Source of the DNA: Dyadobacter psychrotolerans
GTDB lineage: Bacteria; Bacteroidota; Bacteroidia; Cytophagales; Spirosomataceae
Direction of reading: 5' to 3'
NCBI RefSeq assembly: GCF_004349265.1
Contig: NZ_SMFL01000023.1
Span: forward strand, 1-64,000
DNA length: 64,000 nucleotides
Below are positions 27,013 through 36,700 of this stretch, piece by piece. Both the position numbers and the translations under genes were made by a program. The notes below the pieces were generated by a model, which saw nothing but the letters and a program-made list of their open reading frames with translations, was not told the DNA's origin and did no database searches. Numbering within the stretch: the stretch's first letter is position 1; each line of letters opens with the position of its first letter.

Positions 27013-27732
27013 ATGGAACGTAAAGATTTTTTAAAGAAGGGTTTCTCTGCACTAGGTTTTGCTGCAATTGTACCCATGATCAGCTGCTCTAACAACTCCG
27101 TAGACCCGGAAACAACAACCGAAACAACGACAGGCGGCACGACCACAGGAACCTGTACCACAACGGCATCAGAAACCGAAGGTCCTTTTCCTACAAAATC
27201 TCCTGCCAGTTATGTTTTAAACGACATTACTTCGGATCGGACAGGGAATAAGTTAACGGTAAAAATCACGATTCAGAACAAAAACAACAGCTGTGCAGCG
27301 CTAGCCGGTGCTTTGGTGGATATCTGGCACTGCGATGCAGCCGGTAATTATTCGGAGTACGGGGGAACAGGGATGCAGTCGACCAATTACACTTCTGTTC
27401 ACTTTTTGAGAGGAAGGCAAACGACGGATGCCAATGGATTGGTCACATTCACCAGCATTTATCCAGGTTGGTATTCCGGACGCGCACCGCATATTCATGT
27501 TCACGTATACAACGCAAGCGGAAAATCCCTTCTGGTAACTCAAATTGCCTTTCCCGAAGCCACAAGTGCCTTGGTTTATGCCCAGGGCGTTTATAAAAGT
27601 CACGGACAAGCAGATACAAAAAACGCAAACGACAATGTTTTCAGCGATGGTGTAACCACAGAACTTGCATCGGTAACAGGAAGTGTTTCAACCTCGTTTG
27701 AGCTAACACATACAGTTGTAGTAAGTGCATAG
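27013..27732 (+). CDS. Intradiol ring-cleavage dioxygenase-like lipoprotein
   Basis: A 239-aa exported protein starting MERKDFLKKGFSALGF with lipobox-like MISC (Cys21), a Thr-rich linker, and an intradiol dioxygenase core. Candidate Fe(III) ligands are visible: a Tyr in NYSEYGG (the first Tyr ligand), then YPGWYSGRAPHIHVHV, supplying the second Tyr and two His. Such enzymes open catechol-type rings with O2; surface-attached versions occur in many bacteria with unknown substrates. An upstream extension to 26962 adds a segment without signal-peptide character, so ATG 27013 is chosen. It follows the two-component pair and could be a target. Confidence 0.88.
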   Translation: MERKDFLKKGFSALGFAAIVPMISCSNNSVDPETTTETTTGGTTTGTCTTTASETEGPFPTKSPASYVLNDITSDRTGNKLTVKITIQNKNNSCAALAGALVDIWHCDAAGNYSEYGGTGMQSTNYTSVHFLRGRQTTDANGLVTFTSIYPGWYSGRAPHIHVHVYNASGKSLLVTQIAFPEATSALVYAQGVYKSHGQADTKNANDNVFSDGVTTELASVTGSVSTSFELTHTVVVSA

Positions 27733-27830
27733 GGCAATCTGCTGTCGGCGGTCCGCTATCAGCCATCCCATAATTCGTCGTATTGTTAAAACAGCGCCGT
27801 CGAGAGCCGACTGCCGAAAGCTGATAGCCA
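27733..27830 (+). repeat. Degenerate GCTGATAGCC repeat before a start codon
   Basis: The segment includes CTGCTGTCGGCGGTCCGCTA, ATCAGCC and, at its end, GAGAGCCGACTGCCGAAAGC followed by TGATAGCCA and the ATG at 27831. Same repeat family as 1005-1036 and 51991-52025, all ending in AGCCAA just before ATG. Confidence 0.6.
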
Positions 27831-28367
27831 ATGAAACTATTTCGTCTCTGTTACCGCAAAATCATTGATATCCAGTCCCGGAAAGCCTGGGACAAGATGG
27901 TTTTTGACGATACACATCTTGAATTTTACATGCAGGCACAGCGCATGGATCCGGATGGTAAATATTCCACTTTTCAGGAATTATCTGATAATGTCCCCGG
28001 CGCTGACCAGTTGCATTATTTGGCCAGTACGGCGGCAGTAGCCTACATCAGACAACTAAAAGATGTGGTCCCGGACATTGCCAATGCCTATGGAAAATTG
28101 TGTCTTCCTTTTAAAAATTTCCGTTTTGAGATCGTTGAATCGCATATTACGGATAAAATGAAACACAAAATCGCAATCTGGTTTTACAGCGATCCTCTAA
28201 CCTGGATTGATACAGTGAATAACCAGCTATTAGTTGCTTACGGCGACCAGCGAGAAGCTTTCCGGAATGGAAAAGAAGTTGAAACGGACATGATTTCGTT
28301 GTCTCCCTTTTTGAGTATTTCACATATCACAAGCATTGCAGTTCCTAATTTTCAGTCAGTATGTTAG
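27831..28367 (+). CDS. Hypothetical protein, 178 aa
   Basis: A cytoplasmic protein of 178 residues without recognisable domain. Features: basic N-terminus, aromatic-rich middle (FKNFRFEIVES, KIAIWFYSDPLTWIDTV) and no membrane helix. The stop overlaps the start of the pirin-like gene by 7 bases (28361-28367), so the two are probably co-translated. I cannot assign a function. Confidence 0.65.
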   Translation: MKLFRLCYRKIIDIQSRKAWDKMVFDDTHLEFYMQAQRMDPDGKYSTFQELSDNVPGADQLHYLASTAAVAYIRQLKDVVPDIANAYGKLCLPFKNFRFEIVESHITDKMKHKIAIWFYSDPLTWIDTVNNQLLVAYGDQREAFRNGKEVETDMISLSPFLSISHITSIAVPNFQSVC

Positions 28368-29077
28368 TTCAGACAGAAGCCCAAATTTACCTGGCAAACC
28401 AGAGGGGAAATAGTTACTCCGATGGTTTCCGGAGCTTTCATACACTCAATTTCGGAAACTATCTGGCAGAAGGAAGAGCATCGTTTGGAAGGCTGCTTGC
28501 CTTTAACGATGAAGCACTGGCGGCGGGTAAACGCACGGTTATCACCTCATCTAAGCCTGTTGAAATTATTCTGTTACCCATCACCGGCGGACTGGAACTG
28601 ATTGATCGTTACGGAGAATCAATATTTGTAAGTTCCGGAGAAGCATTTCGTTTCCTTGCTTTTCCGGAAAGTAGTTTTACTGTTTTTAATCCATATCCAA
28701 AGGAAACAATCAATTATCTGCAAATCCAGCTAATTCCGGACTTGTCTTCTGATGCGATTGATAACCATTTTGACGAAACCCCTCACGTTCAGTTTTCTTT
28801 GGAAGGAAAAAACAATCTCGTACCGGTTTTCTCCGGAATCGGCCAAAAAGTTAGCGGATTTATGGGCAAATACGGCGGCCGGGAAGAAGAAGAATTTAAA
28901 CCATCAAACCCGTACGCGGGCATTTTCACCTACATCATACAAGGCGCCTTCGAAGTACAAAACAGACTTCTCGAAAAAGGCGATGCACTTTCACTTACGA
29001 ATGTAGAAACGCTTGAATTTGAGGCTCTTTCGGAGGATGGGATTATTTTGGTGATGGAGGTTGGCCACACGCTTTAA
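28361..29077 (+). CDS. Pirin-like bicupin protein lacking metal histidines
   Basis: A 238-aa protein with the pirin/YhhW layout: FRSFHTLNFGNYLAEGRASF near the N-terminus where pirins have HTFSFADY, followed by two cupin-like halves (IILLPITGGLELIDRYGE and FTYIIQGAFEVQNRLLEKGD). The His-x-His and Glu residues that bind iron in pirin are not present, so a metal-dependent quercetinase-type activity is unlikely. Its last bases overlap the convergent vapC remnant by four. Confidence 0.7.
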   Translation: MLVQTEAQIYLANQRGNSYSDGFRSFHTLNFGNYLAEGRASFGRLLAFNDEALAAGKRTVITSSKPVEIILLPITGGLELIDRYGESIFVSSGEAFRFLAFPESSFTVFNPYPKETINYLQIQLIPDLSSDAIDNHFDETPHVQFSLEGKNNLVPVFSGIGQKVSGFMGKYGGREEEEFKPSNPYAGIFTYIIQGAFEVQNRLLEKGDALSLTNVETLEFEALSEDGIILVMEVGHTL

Positions 29078-29471
29078 GGTTCGTAACGGACAAAAGTTAA
29101 ATCTTCTATCCCTTCAAAATGTTTGTCAGCCGATAAAAGGGGGATGCCAAGAAAAATCGCTGTTGCCGCAACGATTGCATCAGGTAATTTTAATTTGTGC
29201 TTACGGCGAAGTTGTTTGGTAATTTCTTTAATCCCGGCATTGATGTCAATGATGGCGCATTCCTCCAGAAAAAACATAATGGATTGTTCTTCCGATTTTG
29301 TTATGTCCTTATAACCAAGAAGTTCAAGTTCATTTATAAAGGATACGTATCAAGTTCATTTATAAAGGATACGTATAACGACTTCCCCTGCAAATAGTGT
29401 TGCAGAACTGTATCCCCATTTAACAAATAAAGTACAATATTGGTATCCAGCAAGATGTTAATCCCATTCAT
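29074..29471 (-). pseudogene. vapC: VapC-type PIN-domain toxin, frameshifted by a 26-bp duplication
   Basis: Reading from ATG 29471 gives MNGINILLDTNIVLYLLNGD, a classical PIN start with the first acidic residue in LLDTN. The frame proceeds to VSFINELD and then hits TAA because of a second copy of a 26-base unit. If one copy is removed, the frame continues as INELELLGYKDITKSEE and into the intact C-terminal part (LRRKHKLKLPDAIVAATA, LLSADKHFEGI) with the remaining PIN acidic residues. Expected product about 123 aa. The toxin as it stands should be inactive. Its start overlaps the vapB end by 14 bases. Confidence 0.88.
29325..29376. repeat. Perfect 26-bp tandem duplication inside vapC
   Basis: Two identical adjacent 26-base units (29325-29350 and 29351-29376), each running from CAAGTTCATT through GGATACGTAT on the plus strand. 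As 26 is not a multiple of three, the second unit shifts the vapC frame. Identity of the two copies suggests a recent event, such as replication slippage, that could also revert. Confidence 0.95.
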
Positions 29472-29625
29472 CACGCATGGATTTTTGAATTTTCAAAGGA
29501 TCCTCTTTTAATTTTAGAGTACCAAAATATTTCGCAAGGTCTGGTTTTTTATTTCCGTGTTTACTTGCTTTGATTTGCCGGTCTATTTGCTCATTCGAGA
29601 CCCCCTTTTTCAGTACGATCGTCAT
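29458..29625 (-). CDS. vapB: VapB-type antitoxin, 55 aa
   Basis: A short frame from ATG 29625: MTIVLKKGVSNEQIDRQI, then KPDLAKYFGTLKLKEDPLKI and ending KSMRDEWD. The C-terminal acidic/aromatic RDEWD tail and the FGTLKLKEDPL segment are typical of antitoxins paired with PIN toxins in this phylum. It overlaps vapC by 14 bases in the usual antitoxin-first order. The antitoxin remains intact while the toxin is broken, the safe direction of decay. Too short for most gene callers. Confidence 0.82.
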   Translation of the reverse strand: MTIVLKKGVSNEQIDRQIKASKHGNKKPDLAKYFGTLKLKEDPLKIQKSMRDEWD

Positions 29626-29791
29626 AATCTTTCAGTTTGTTAAATGCAATATACAAAATCAGAAATTGATTTTAAATAAGCACCCCGGCAAACTAGCGTT
29701 TCGAAATAGACTTTCTGGTCAAATCAAAATCCCTGGAATGGATTTCCTCAGTCAGTCGTTATCTTCGTAAAGAAACCAATGCCCAAACACT

Positions 29792-30937
29792 GTGATTTAC
29801 CTCGACAACAACGCCACAACCCGCATCGATCCTCGTGTGCTGGAAACGATGATGCCCTATCTGACAGACAATTTCGCCAACGCGGCATCGACACATGCTT
29901 TTGGGTTGGGTGCGAATGATGCGGTAAAACTGGCCAGGCAGCAGGTTTCAGAATTGATCGGTTCTGAAATGCATGAAGTTGTGTTTACGTCAGGCGCTAC
30001 GGAAGCCATTAATCTGGCTATTAAGGGCGTGGCTGAAAACTATCAAAATAAAGGAAAACACATCATCACGGTACAGACTGAACATACCGCCGTTTTGGAT
30101 GTGTGCCGGTATCTGGAAAACAAAGGTTTTGAGGTAACCTATCTTCCGGTACAGCCCGATGGTTTGCTTGATCTGGAAGTGCTGAAATCGGCGTTGCGGC
30201 CTGATACTATTTTGGTTTCTGTCATGCTGGTCAATAACGAAACAGGTGTGATCCAGCCTATCAAAGAGATTGCAGCACTTTCTCACCAGGCCGGTGCACT
30301 GTTTATGACGGACGGCACACAAGCCATTGGAAAATTGCAGGTGAATGTTGATGATTTAGGTATTGACCTGATGCCTTTATCTGCACATAAATTCTATGGT
30401 CCAAAAGGTGTGGGTGCGTTGTTTATTCGCCAGCGGAGACCGTGGAGGATAAAACTAGAAGCCTTGTTGCATGGGGGAGGCCACGAAGGCGGAAAACGCT
30501 CAGGAACGCTGAATGTAGCAGGAATTGCAGGATTGGGAAAAGCGGCCGAACTGGCTCAAAAAGAAATGAAGCAGGACTCTCAGCGCATTGGTAACATCCG
30601 CGATGAACTTGAAAAAGAACTTTTAAAAATAGAAGGAACCCGCATCAACGGAAATGCCAAAAGCCGACTGTACAACGTAACCAACATCCTCTTCGAAGGC
30701 TGCGATTCCGACGCCCTCATCATGGGCCTCAACGACATCGCCATCTCCAACGGCTCCGCCTGCACCTCCGCTTCTATTGAACCTTCACATGTTCTCATTG
30801 CGCATGGGCTTTCGGAGACGGAAGCATTTTCGTGTTTAAGGTTTAGTTTGGGAAGATTTAATTCGGTTGAGGAAGTTGCGGGTGTGGTGGGGAAGGTGAA
30901 GTTGGTGGTGGAGGGATTGCGGGCGATGGTGTTTTAG
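29792..30937 (+). CDS. iscS: Cysteine desulfurase (IscS/DndA type)
   Basis: A 381-aa PLP enzyme that removes sulfur from cysteine and passes it on as persulfide. PLP Lys200 in SAHKFYGPKG; catalytic Cys324 in the flexible loop GSACTSASIEPSHV; HTA (98-100) stacks on PLP. It starts with GTG at 29792; no in-frame ATG lies upstream. In phosphorothioation systems DndA or a housekeeping IscS feeds DndC, and a dndC remnant lies 2.6 kb away on the other strand; whether this copy serves DndC, Fe-S assembly or both cannot be decided from sequence. Third codon positions near the 3' end are unusually skewed. Confidence 0.93.
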   Translation: MIYLDNNATTRIDPRVLETMMPYLTDNFANAASTHAFGLGANDAVKLARQQVSELIGSEMHEVVFTSGATEAINLAIKGVAENYQNKGKHIITVQTEHTAVLDVCRYLENKGFEVTYLPVQPDGLLDLEVLKSALRPDTILVSVMLVNNETGVIQPIKEIAALSHQAGALFMTDGTQAIGKLQVNVDDLGIDLMPLSAHKFYGPKGVGALFIRQRRPWRIKLEALLHGGGHEGGKRSGTLNVAGIAGLGKAAELAQKEMKQDSQRIGNIRDELEKELLKIEGTRINGNAKSRLYNVTNILFEGCDSDALIMGLNDIAISNGSACTSASIEPSHVLIAHGLSETEAFSCLRFSLGRFNSVEEVAGVVGKVKLVVEGLRAMVF

Positions 30938-31224
30938 GATTGTTTGTCTACACCAAACAAAGTCAAAATCTCCAGAGCTTCTTCTATTTTGGCTAATCTA
31001 TCTTTTATTCTTTCATGGGCATCATTTACAATGTTCATAAAAAGAAGATTATCAACGATAAGTTGTCTGTCCCTTTTAATGTGTTCTTTGTGTTTTTCAA
31101 TTCGAAGATTTATACTATTGGCCAGTCGCGGAAGAGTTGGCTCAACAGAGGGGTTAAGCCATTCTAAATCGGATTGATGGATATTGGTATTCACACTGTT
31201 CTTTATTTTGAGATGAAGTTGCAA
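30934..31224 (-). CDS. Small hypothetical helical protein
   Basis: An up to 96-aa protein, mostly helical and charged (INLRIEKHKEHIKRDRQLIV, HERIKDRLAKIEEALEIL), probably coiled coil. Only non-ATG starts are available: TTG 31224, or GTG 31194 giving an 86-aa protein beginning at NTNIHQ. It overlaps the 3' end of iscS by four bases tail to tail and follows the HNH gene by 12 bases on the same strand. Function unknown; it may belong to the dndC-HNH transcript. Confidence 0.5.
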   Translation of the reverse strand: MQLHLKIKNSVNTNIHQSDLEWLNPSVEPTLPRLANSINLRIEKHKEHIKRDRQLIVDNLLFMNIVNDAHERIKDRLAKIEEALEILTLFGVDKQS

Positions 31225-31236
31225 ATGTCTAGTAAA

Positions 31237-32250
31237 TTAAAGTTTGAAAACGTTCCCTTTGTGCCAAGTGAGATTTTGAATACCAGGCCAAAAACTTCGA
31301 TTACTAGGTAAATTTATCCTTTTTCGATCAAACTTCCTGATCGAATAATCACTCTTCCCCTCAGTAAACTTGTCAGACACAATTACCCGATAATCTTCAT
31401 CGATGGAAATCAAACCACGATCGAAGGCCCGATGTAAATTGGGGCACAATGCAATTCCATTGGAAATCGTGTCATTGTAACTTTCCGAGAATGGCACGAT
31501 ATGACAAGCATCGATCAGTGAAACCTGGACTGTTGCATCTATCCTCATGCCAGAAATACAGCAGGTATAATTATAAATCTTAGGAATTTCCCGTTTAAAA
31601 ATACCTCCCCGAATGAAGATTTCTTCCTCATCCTGTTGTTTTATAAGCGTTTGAATCTCACTTCTGTACTCTTCTGCGGGCTCGTGCAAAATTTTGTTCT
31701 CAATCTCAGAATACTTATCATTCAGATATTCCCTTTCTTCTAAAAGATGTGTTTTAGTCCCTGGAAAATATTCGTCTAACAGAAGGTTTTTAAAAATAGC
31801 GTTGCTTACGGGATTCTTCATCAAAAGAAATAACTCTTCGTCAATCAATGCATAATCAACAGCAGCATTTAGGGCGGAGAAGCTCTGAATACCCGATTTC
31901 AAAGAAAGTAAACTTTCGTATCCCTGTTTTGGGATCAGTTTCCAGAATGGAGCAGAAGAAAGATGAAAAAACGGGAGAAAAAAACGGCATTGATGATTAC
32001 TTAATACCAGAGAACTCCAATTTGCAGTAAATAACGAGACAATTTCCGGAGTTATATAAATTCGAGTCTGCTCAATCAGTGAATTTTGAACAGCTTGTAA
32101 AATCGAAAGTAACAGAATGGGCTTATGAGGTGCTGGCCCATGTGACCTGTCAATTCTTAATTTCTTAAACGCAAGAAGATAGCTTTGAAGTTGTGAGGTC
32201 AATTTAACGGAGAGTAGAAGTTTTCCTTGTAATATTATGCGATCATGCAA
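31237..32250 (-). CDS. HNH endonuclease, restriction-type
   Basis: A protein of up to 337 aa with a C-terminal HNH nuclease domain of the HNH_2 kind: CCISGMRI, DACHIVPFSESYNDTISNGI and LCPNLHRAFDRGLISID give the His/Asn/His set. The N-terminal domain (LLAFKKLRIDRSHGPAPHKP) is a conserved partner found in predicted restriction enzymes. It directly follows dndC on the same strand (8-base overlap with the dndC end if the TTG at 32250 is used; another TTG at 32202 gives a more family-like N-terminus). Adjacent placement suggests a nuclease of a phosphorothioation-based defence system, though this is inference. Confidence 0.82.
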   Translation of the reverse strand: MHDRIILQGKLLLSVKLTSQLQSYLLAFKKLRIDRSHGPAPHKPILLLSILQAVQNSLIEQTRIYITPEIVSLFTANWSSLVLSNHQCRFFLPFFHLSSAPFWKLIPKQGYESLLSLKSGIQSFSALNAAVDYALIDEELFLLMKNPVSNAIFKNLLLDEYFPGTKTHLLEEREYLNDKYSEIENKILHEPAEEYRSEIQTLIKQQDEEEIFIRGGIFKREIPKIYNYTCCISGMRIDATVQVSLIDACHIVPFSESYNDTISNGIALCPNLHRAFDRGLISIDEDYRVIVSDKFTEGKSDYSIRKFDRKRINLPSNRSFWPGIQNLTWHKGNVFKL

Positions 32251-33589
32251 CAGCCTGGTGCTTGTTCAGCAATTCTTTGTGATCCAAATAATCGTCCAGA
32301 AGTTTTTCAATATCGTTCTGCATTCCCCGCTTCTTAATCATAATTGATTTGCTTTTTACCAATTTAACCGCATTTTGGATTAGGTCAAATTGATCAGGGC
32401 TATCTGAGCAAACTTCTCTTAATAGCTGTTCTTCTTCGCGCATCTTCAACACGCGTTTGCTCATATCGATATGTGTATTGGATATGCTGTTATAAATATC
32501 TACAACACTGTTTCTGAAAAGCCCTTCCCGGTACCAAGTTACTTGTATGGCTATAAGTTCCTGATGCGAAATGAGTTACAGCGTTTCGCCTTGTTCCTGT
32601 TGAATTTCATATTGCGCATTCAAAAGTTTTCTCAACATGGTTGCCCGAACATCCTCAACATAAGGCCCCCAGGTATCCTCATCCTCAACATTTTTTGCTT
32701 CAAAACGGCGGCGTTTTTCACGGTTTTCACGGATATCTCTGGATTCCAGCAAGTAATCCCGGAATTCTACTAATGGAAGCATCCATTCTTCTCCATTACC
32801 AATGAGTCCTTCCATCGATTTGTCACGCTTCACCACGGTACATACCCAACATCCAAAACGGCTGTTCCCGCAGCTCGGCGTGCTTTCATCGATTACCAAT
32901 GGGCAGTCTCCCGAATTTGCATTTTTGTACAGGGTAACCAGCTCTTTGTGTGTTCCGCCCCACGGAGGAGAAACCTGCATCATATACTGCCACAACTCTC
33001 CGGTTTCTATGTCACTGATCGGTGCATACACAAATGCGTTAGGCAACATATGTTTCCTTAAACGTTGCCCTTTAAGTGCATGTTTTTTCATGGAGCGGGA
33101 GCGGGTAGAGCTTTCATCCGTTCTTGTCCCCAGGAGAATGATCACTTCGCCGCGCTCGTCAATTTTGCTTTTAATAAATTGCGTTGTCGGGCTGATTTTC
33201 AATCGTTCGGTACACCACCGGAAAGAATTATTCGGCGCCGGATACCCTTTTCCAATGAGGTTTACCCAGAATGTATCTTCCAGCCTTGGCGTGGTGCGCT
33301 GTACGCGAATAGGCAGGCTCTGCTCAACGGCTGAAACCTCAATTTTCTTTAAGGTCGATTCGATAAACTTAACAATCCTTGGATTTTCAACCAATGTATC
33401 ATTACAAACAACATATATTTCCCGTGTCCTCGTTTGTTCTGGTATTTTCTTTAACGCGTTCCAGATCAGTTGTAAAAGAAGCGTAGAATCCTTTCCTCCG
33501 CTAAACCCTATAACCCAGGGACGGGGATTTTAATCATATAAATATTGATCTATGATTTCACTTTCAATAAATGGAATTTTGATGGACAT
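32243..33589 (-). pseudogene. dndC: dndC (DNA phosphorothioation sulfurtransferase) with two in-frame TAA codons
   Basis: One continuous frame of 449 codons from ATG 33589 to TGA 32243-32245 encodes DndC, the PAPS-reductase-like enzyme that activates and transfers sulfur into the DNA backbone. Codon 20 is TAA (33530-33532), just before NPRPWVIGFSGGKDST, which holds the PP-loop SGGKDS. A second TAA (32576-32578) lies after QQEQGETL and before LISHQELIAIQVTWYREG. Between them are WCTERLKISPTTQFIKS, LLGTRTDESSTRSRS and the cysteines in CGNSRFGCWVCTVVKRDKS. No ATG, GTG or TTG follows the first TAA before the PP-loop; the first is TTG 33394, which would lose it. No frameshift is present. Active only if both stops are read through or are sequencing errors. 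Confidence 0.9.
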
Positions 33590-33773
33590 GCGCAAAAATG
33601 GTAAATAACTTAACTACGTCATAGTTTAAGGCAATTTAGTCAATAATAGTTTATCAAAAAATGGAGGAAAACCTAAGTCGTTGCTGATCAGACGCATGAA
33701 CTAAATGCTTTTTTGATAAATCACTGAGTTGTATTCTTCGTCCCTTCGCACTTCTTCTTTCTTACGCTCCCCC

Positions 33774-36700
33774 TCACTCCACCTCCCCAACATTATCATC
33801 CGGAATCCTGTCAATAAGCTTATTATAGGGGTCTATTCCGGCTTTTACGGGTTTTCCTTTGACGCGGATGGTGATGGTTTGTTTTCCGGGTTTGAGTTTG
33901 AATTTTTTGATATAAAGCGGATTAATCTGCTTTTGCCCGGTTTTGTTTGTCGTTTCTGCGGCAAAAACACCAATGTCGATATAGTCATTCATAGGTGCAG
34001 CAGTCTCTTTTCCGGAGCTGTCGGCATAAAATTTCCTGCTTGAAAAAGTTAAGGCTACATCATAAAAACCTTTACCTGCGGGCTTTGACGTAACTTTTTC
34101 AAACTTATTTTCATAAAGCGTGATTTTCTCCCAGGTATCTGTCAGGTAATATTTCAGAGAGTCAGGAGTATGTCTTTTGAAATACGCATACAGGTCGTTG
34201 CTTCCCGCAAACGGTGGGTTTTCCCGCAGGGCGTATTCATCCCTGAACTCCCGTAAAGCGTGATTCACCGCCGTATCTCCGATCAGGTCACGCAGCCCGT
34301 AAATAATCAGACTTCCTTTGTTATACCATTCATAAGGGCGGTTGCAGTTGATAAACGTATTTTCCTTTTTTGCCTCATTGGCTCTGCCGCGTAGATATCT
34401 GTCAAGTTCATCTTTCAAAAAACGCTTCATATTGTCACGCCCATATTTCCTTTCAGTCAGAATCAGCGCGGTGTATTCTGCCAAAGCCTCAGAAATCAGG
34501 TTAGCGCCTCTTGTTTTATTCGGAGCGACCTGGTGGCCCCACCATTGGTGCGCAAGCTCGTGAGCCGTTACAAAATAGGTGTAATCAAAGTCATCGGGAC
34601 TCTTAAAATCCGCCACCCAGCCAAAATCCTCTGAATAGGGAACCGTGTTCGGAAAACTCTGTGCAAAACCTGCATATCTTGGAAATTCCATCAGGCGCAT
34701 TTGCCTGAACTGAAACGGGCCGTATACTGCGGAAAAATATTTTAATCCGTCAACATAAGCCGCCTTAAACCGATCCAGATTGAATGGGTGGTGTTTATCG
34801 TAAAAAATTTCAATGTTAACCGGAGTGCCATCTGCCTGTTTAACCTGCTCGCGTTGCACTTCATAACGTGCTGATACGATGCTTGCAAACAGCTGAACAG
34901 GCGAATCCTGAATATATTGAAAATATTTCCTGCCTTTTTCTTTCCAGGTTTTTTGAAGATAACCGGGCGCGATCGCAGTCTGGTCGGGTGTGGTGCTTAC
35001 TGTCGCTTCAAAATGAATCAGATCGGCATCATCATTAAACAGCAGCGTGCTGCGCCCAACCGGATCACTTTGAGGTGGCAAATCGTCTTTTTTCTCTCTT
35101 AAACCAAGCTTTTTACGATACTCATCGCTTTCCAGCTCGTAGTTTGCGTCGTAACCAAAGGCGGGTATGCCACCGCTGTAAAACGTTCCGTTGTGTAGCA
35201 CATCCCTGCTGAATCCGCTATTCTCAAATCCTTTATTGTCCTTTACGGAGCGTATTTCAACCAAAGCGGAATCACCCGGCTGCATGACCTTGTTTAGCTT
35301 ATAAATACGGTAACTGAATGCTTTTTCTCCTTTTTTGAATAAGCTAAACTTCGAATAAGGATGATGAAACGGTTCGGAAAAATTAAGACTTTCTCCGTTA
35401 TAGAGCATTTTATATTCGAGATCTTCGGCATCCATCAAATGAAGCGCACTGATGGGTTTACCAGATTTATTTTTCACCATCATTCTGGAATACATATTTA
35501 TCTTTCTCTCTTCAGGATAAATATCTGCTTCCACAATCAGGCTGGTCACCTTCGGCTGAGGCAATCCCTCGTATTTTTTTAACGTTTTTTCATACAGTGC
35601 TTTATTGTTTCTTTCTTCCGAAGCACTGTAATAATCATTCAGATAGCTGACGTTGTAATAAATGTAACTTCCGCTGGCCAGCCATCCGATAAAAAACAAA
35701 CAGATCAGCAGCCTTGGAACACCCTCAAAACGCTGCAAGGCAACACGCCACCTTTCTTTAAAACCACCTACAACGCCGCGCTGAAAAAACAGATACGACA
35801 AAGTGGCCAGCAGAGAACCCAGTAAGAGCCAATAGAAATTAAACCAGAATAACGGTTTCACAAAGTGTCCGATCCCGTTCATCTCCGACCATTTAAAGTC
35901 GGGGGTAAAAAAGTAAAAGAACAGATTGTAGTTCATTTCGGCGAAAGCACGGAGCAAAAACAGCGCAATCCAGATCAGCATCGCGACTCCATGCCCTGAG
36001 AATTTGTTATTGACAATGATATGTACCGTAAACGAAAGCAATATCATCTGCACAAAACCGGGAAGGGTAAGCAGATACAAATCAATAAAGTATATATCAA
36101 GCTGATAATCAGTAAAACCTTTAATCGTCTGAATCGCCACACCTACAACAATCGGGATGGTTGCCATGATAACGGCAATTCCCAACAACCCAAATAATTT
36201 GGATAAATAAAGGATGGTATTCGGTACAGGAAGGGCGTCATTCAAAATGTTGTAACGGGTGGCTTTTTCCCGGTGTACCGCTTCTCCGGTGTAAAAAAGC
36301 AGAATAATGAAAACAAAAAGGTTATAGTCGTATCCCTTATAATCCATGATAAAGATCGTAAGGGGTTTATTGCTGACACTGAAAATTGTATCGCCAATCC
36401 AGATATCCAGCACAAGGAAAATCAATCCGCCCATCAAAATGGCTCGGAAATAATTATCTCTTACGATGTTCAGAAACTCAATTTTGGTCAGGTTCCACAG
36501 AATTGTTCTTTTATAAAAATTCCCAAACTGCTGATGAACCTGTTTAAGCAGGGGAGGCGTTTTTACTCCGTCGTCCTTCGACTTTTTTTCAGATGATCTT
36601 TCAGGCTGCAGGAACTTCTGAAAACTGAAACTGTAATAGGTAAAAAGGATCAGGACAAGCGATAATCCAATCCATATTAGCCTGTTGAGCAGAAATGTGT

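Noticed and set aside
29792..30937. Firm assignment of the desulfurase as DndA
   Set aside because: Motifs are generic to IscS-type enzymes and the gene is on the opposite strand to dndC; it may be the housekeeping copy.
32802..33533. 243-codon plus-strand frame opposite dndC
   Set aside because: Antisense to a frame with clear DndC motifs; the translated sequence shows no domain and appears to be a shadow.
32243..33589. Recoding of TAA as a sense codon to make dndC functional
   Set aside because: All other genes in the window use TAA as a normal stop, and no suppressor or recoding structure is visible; kept only as a remote alternative.
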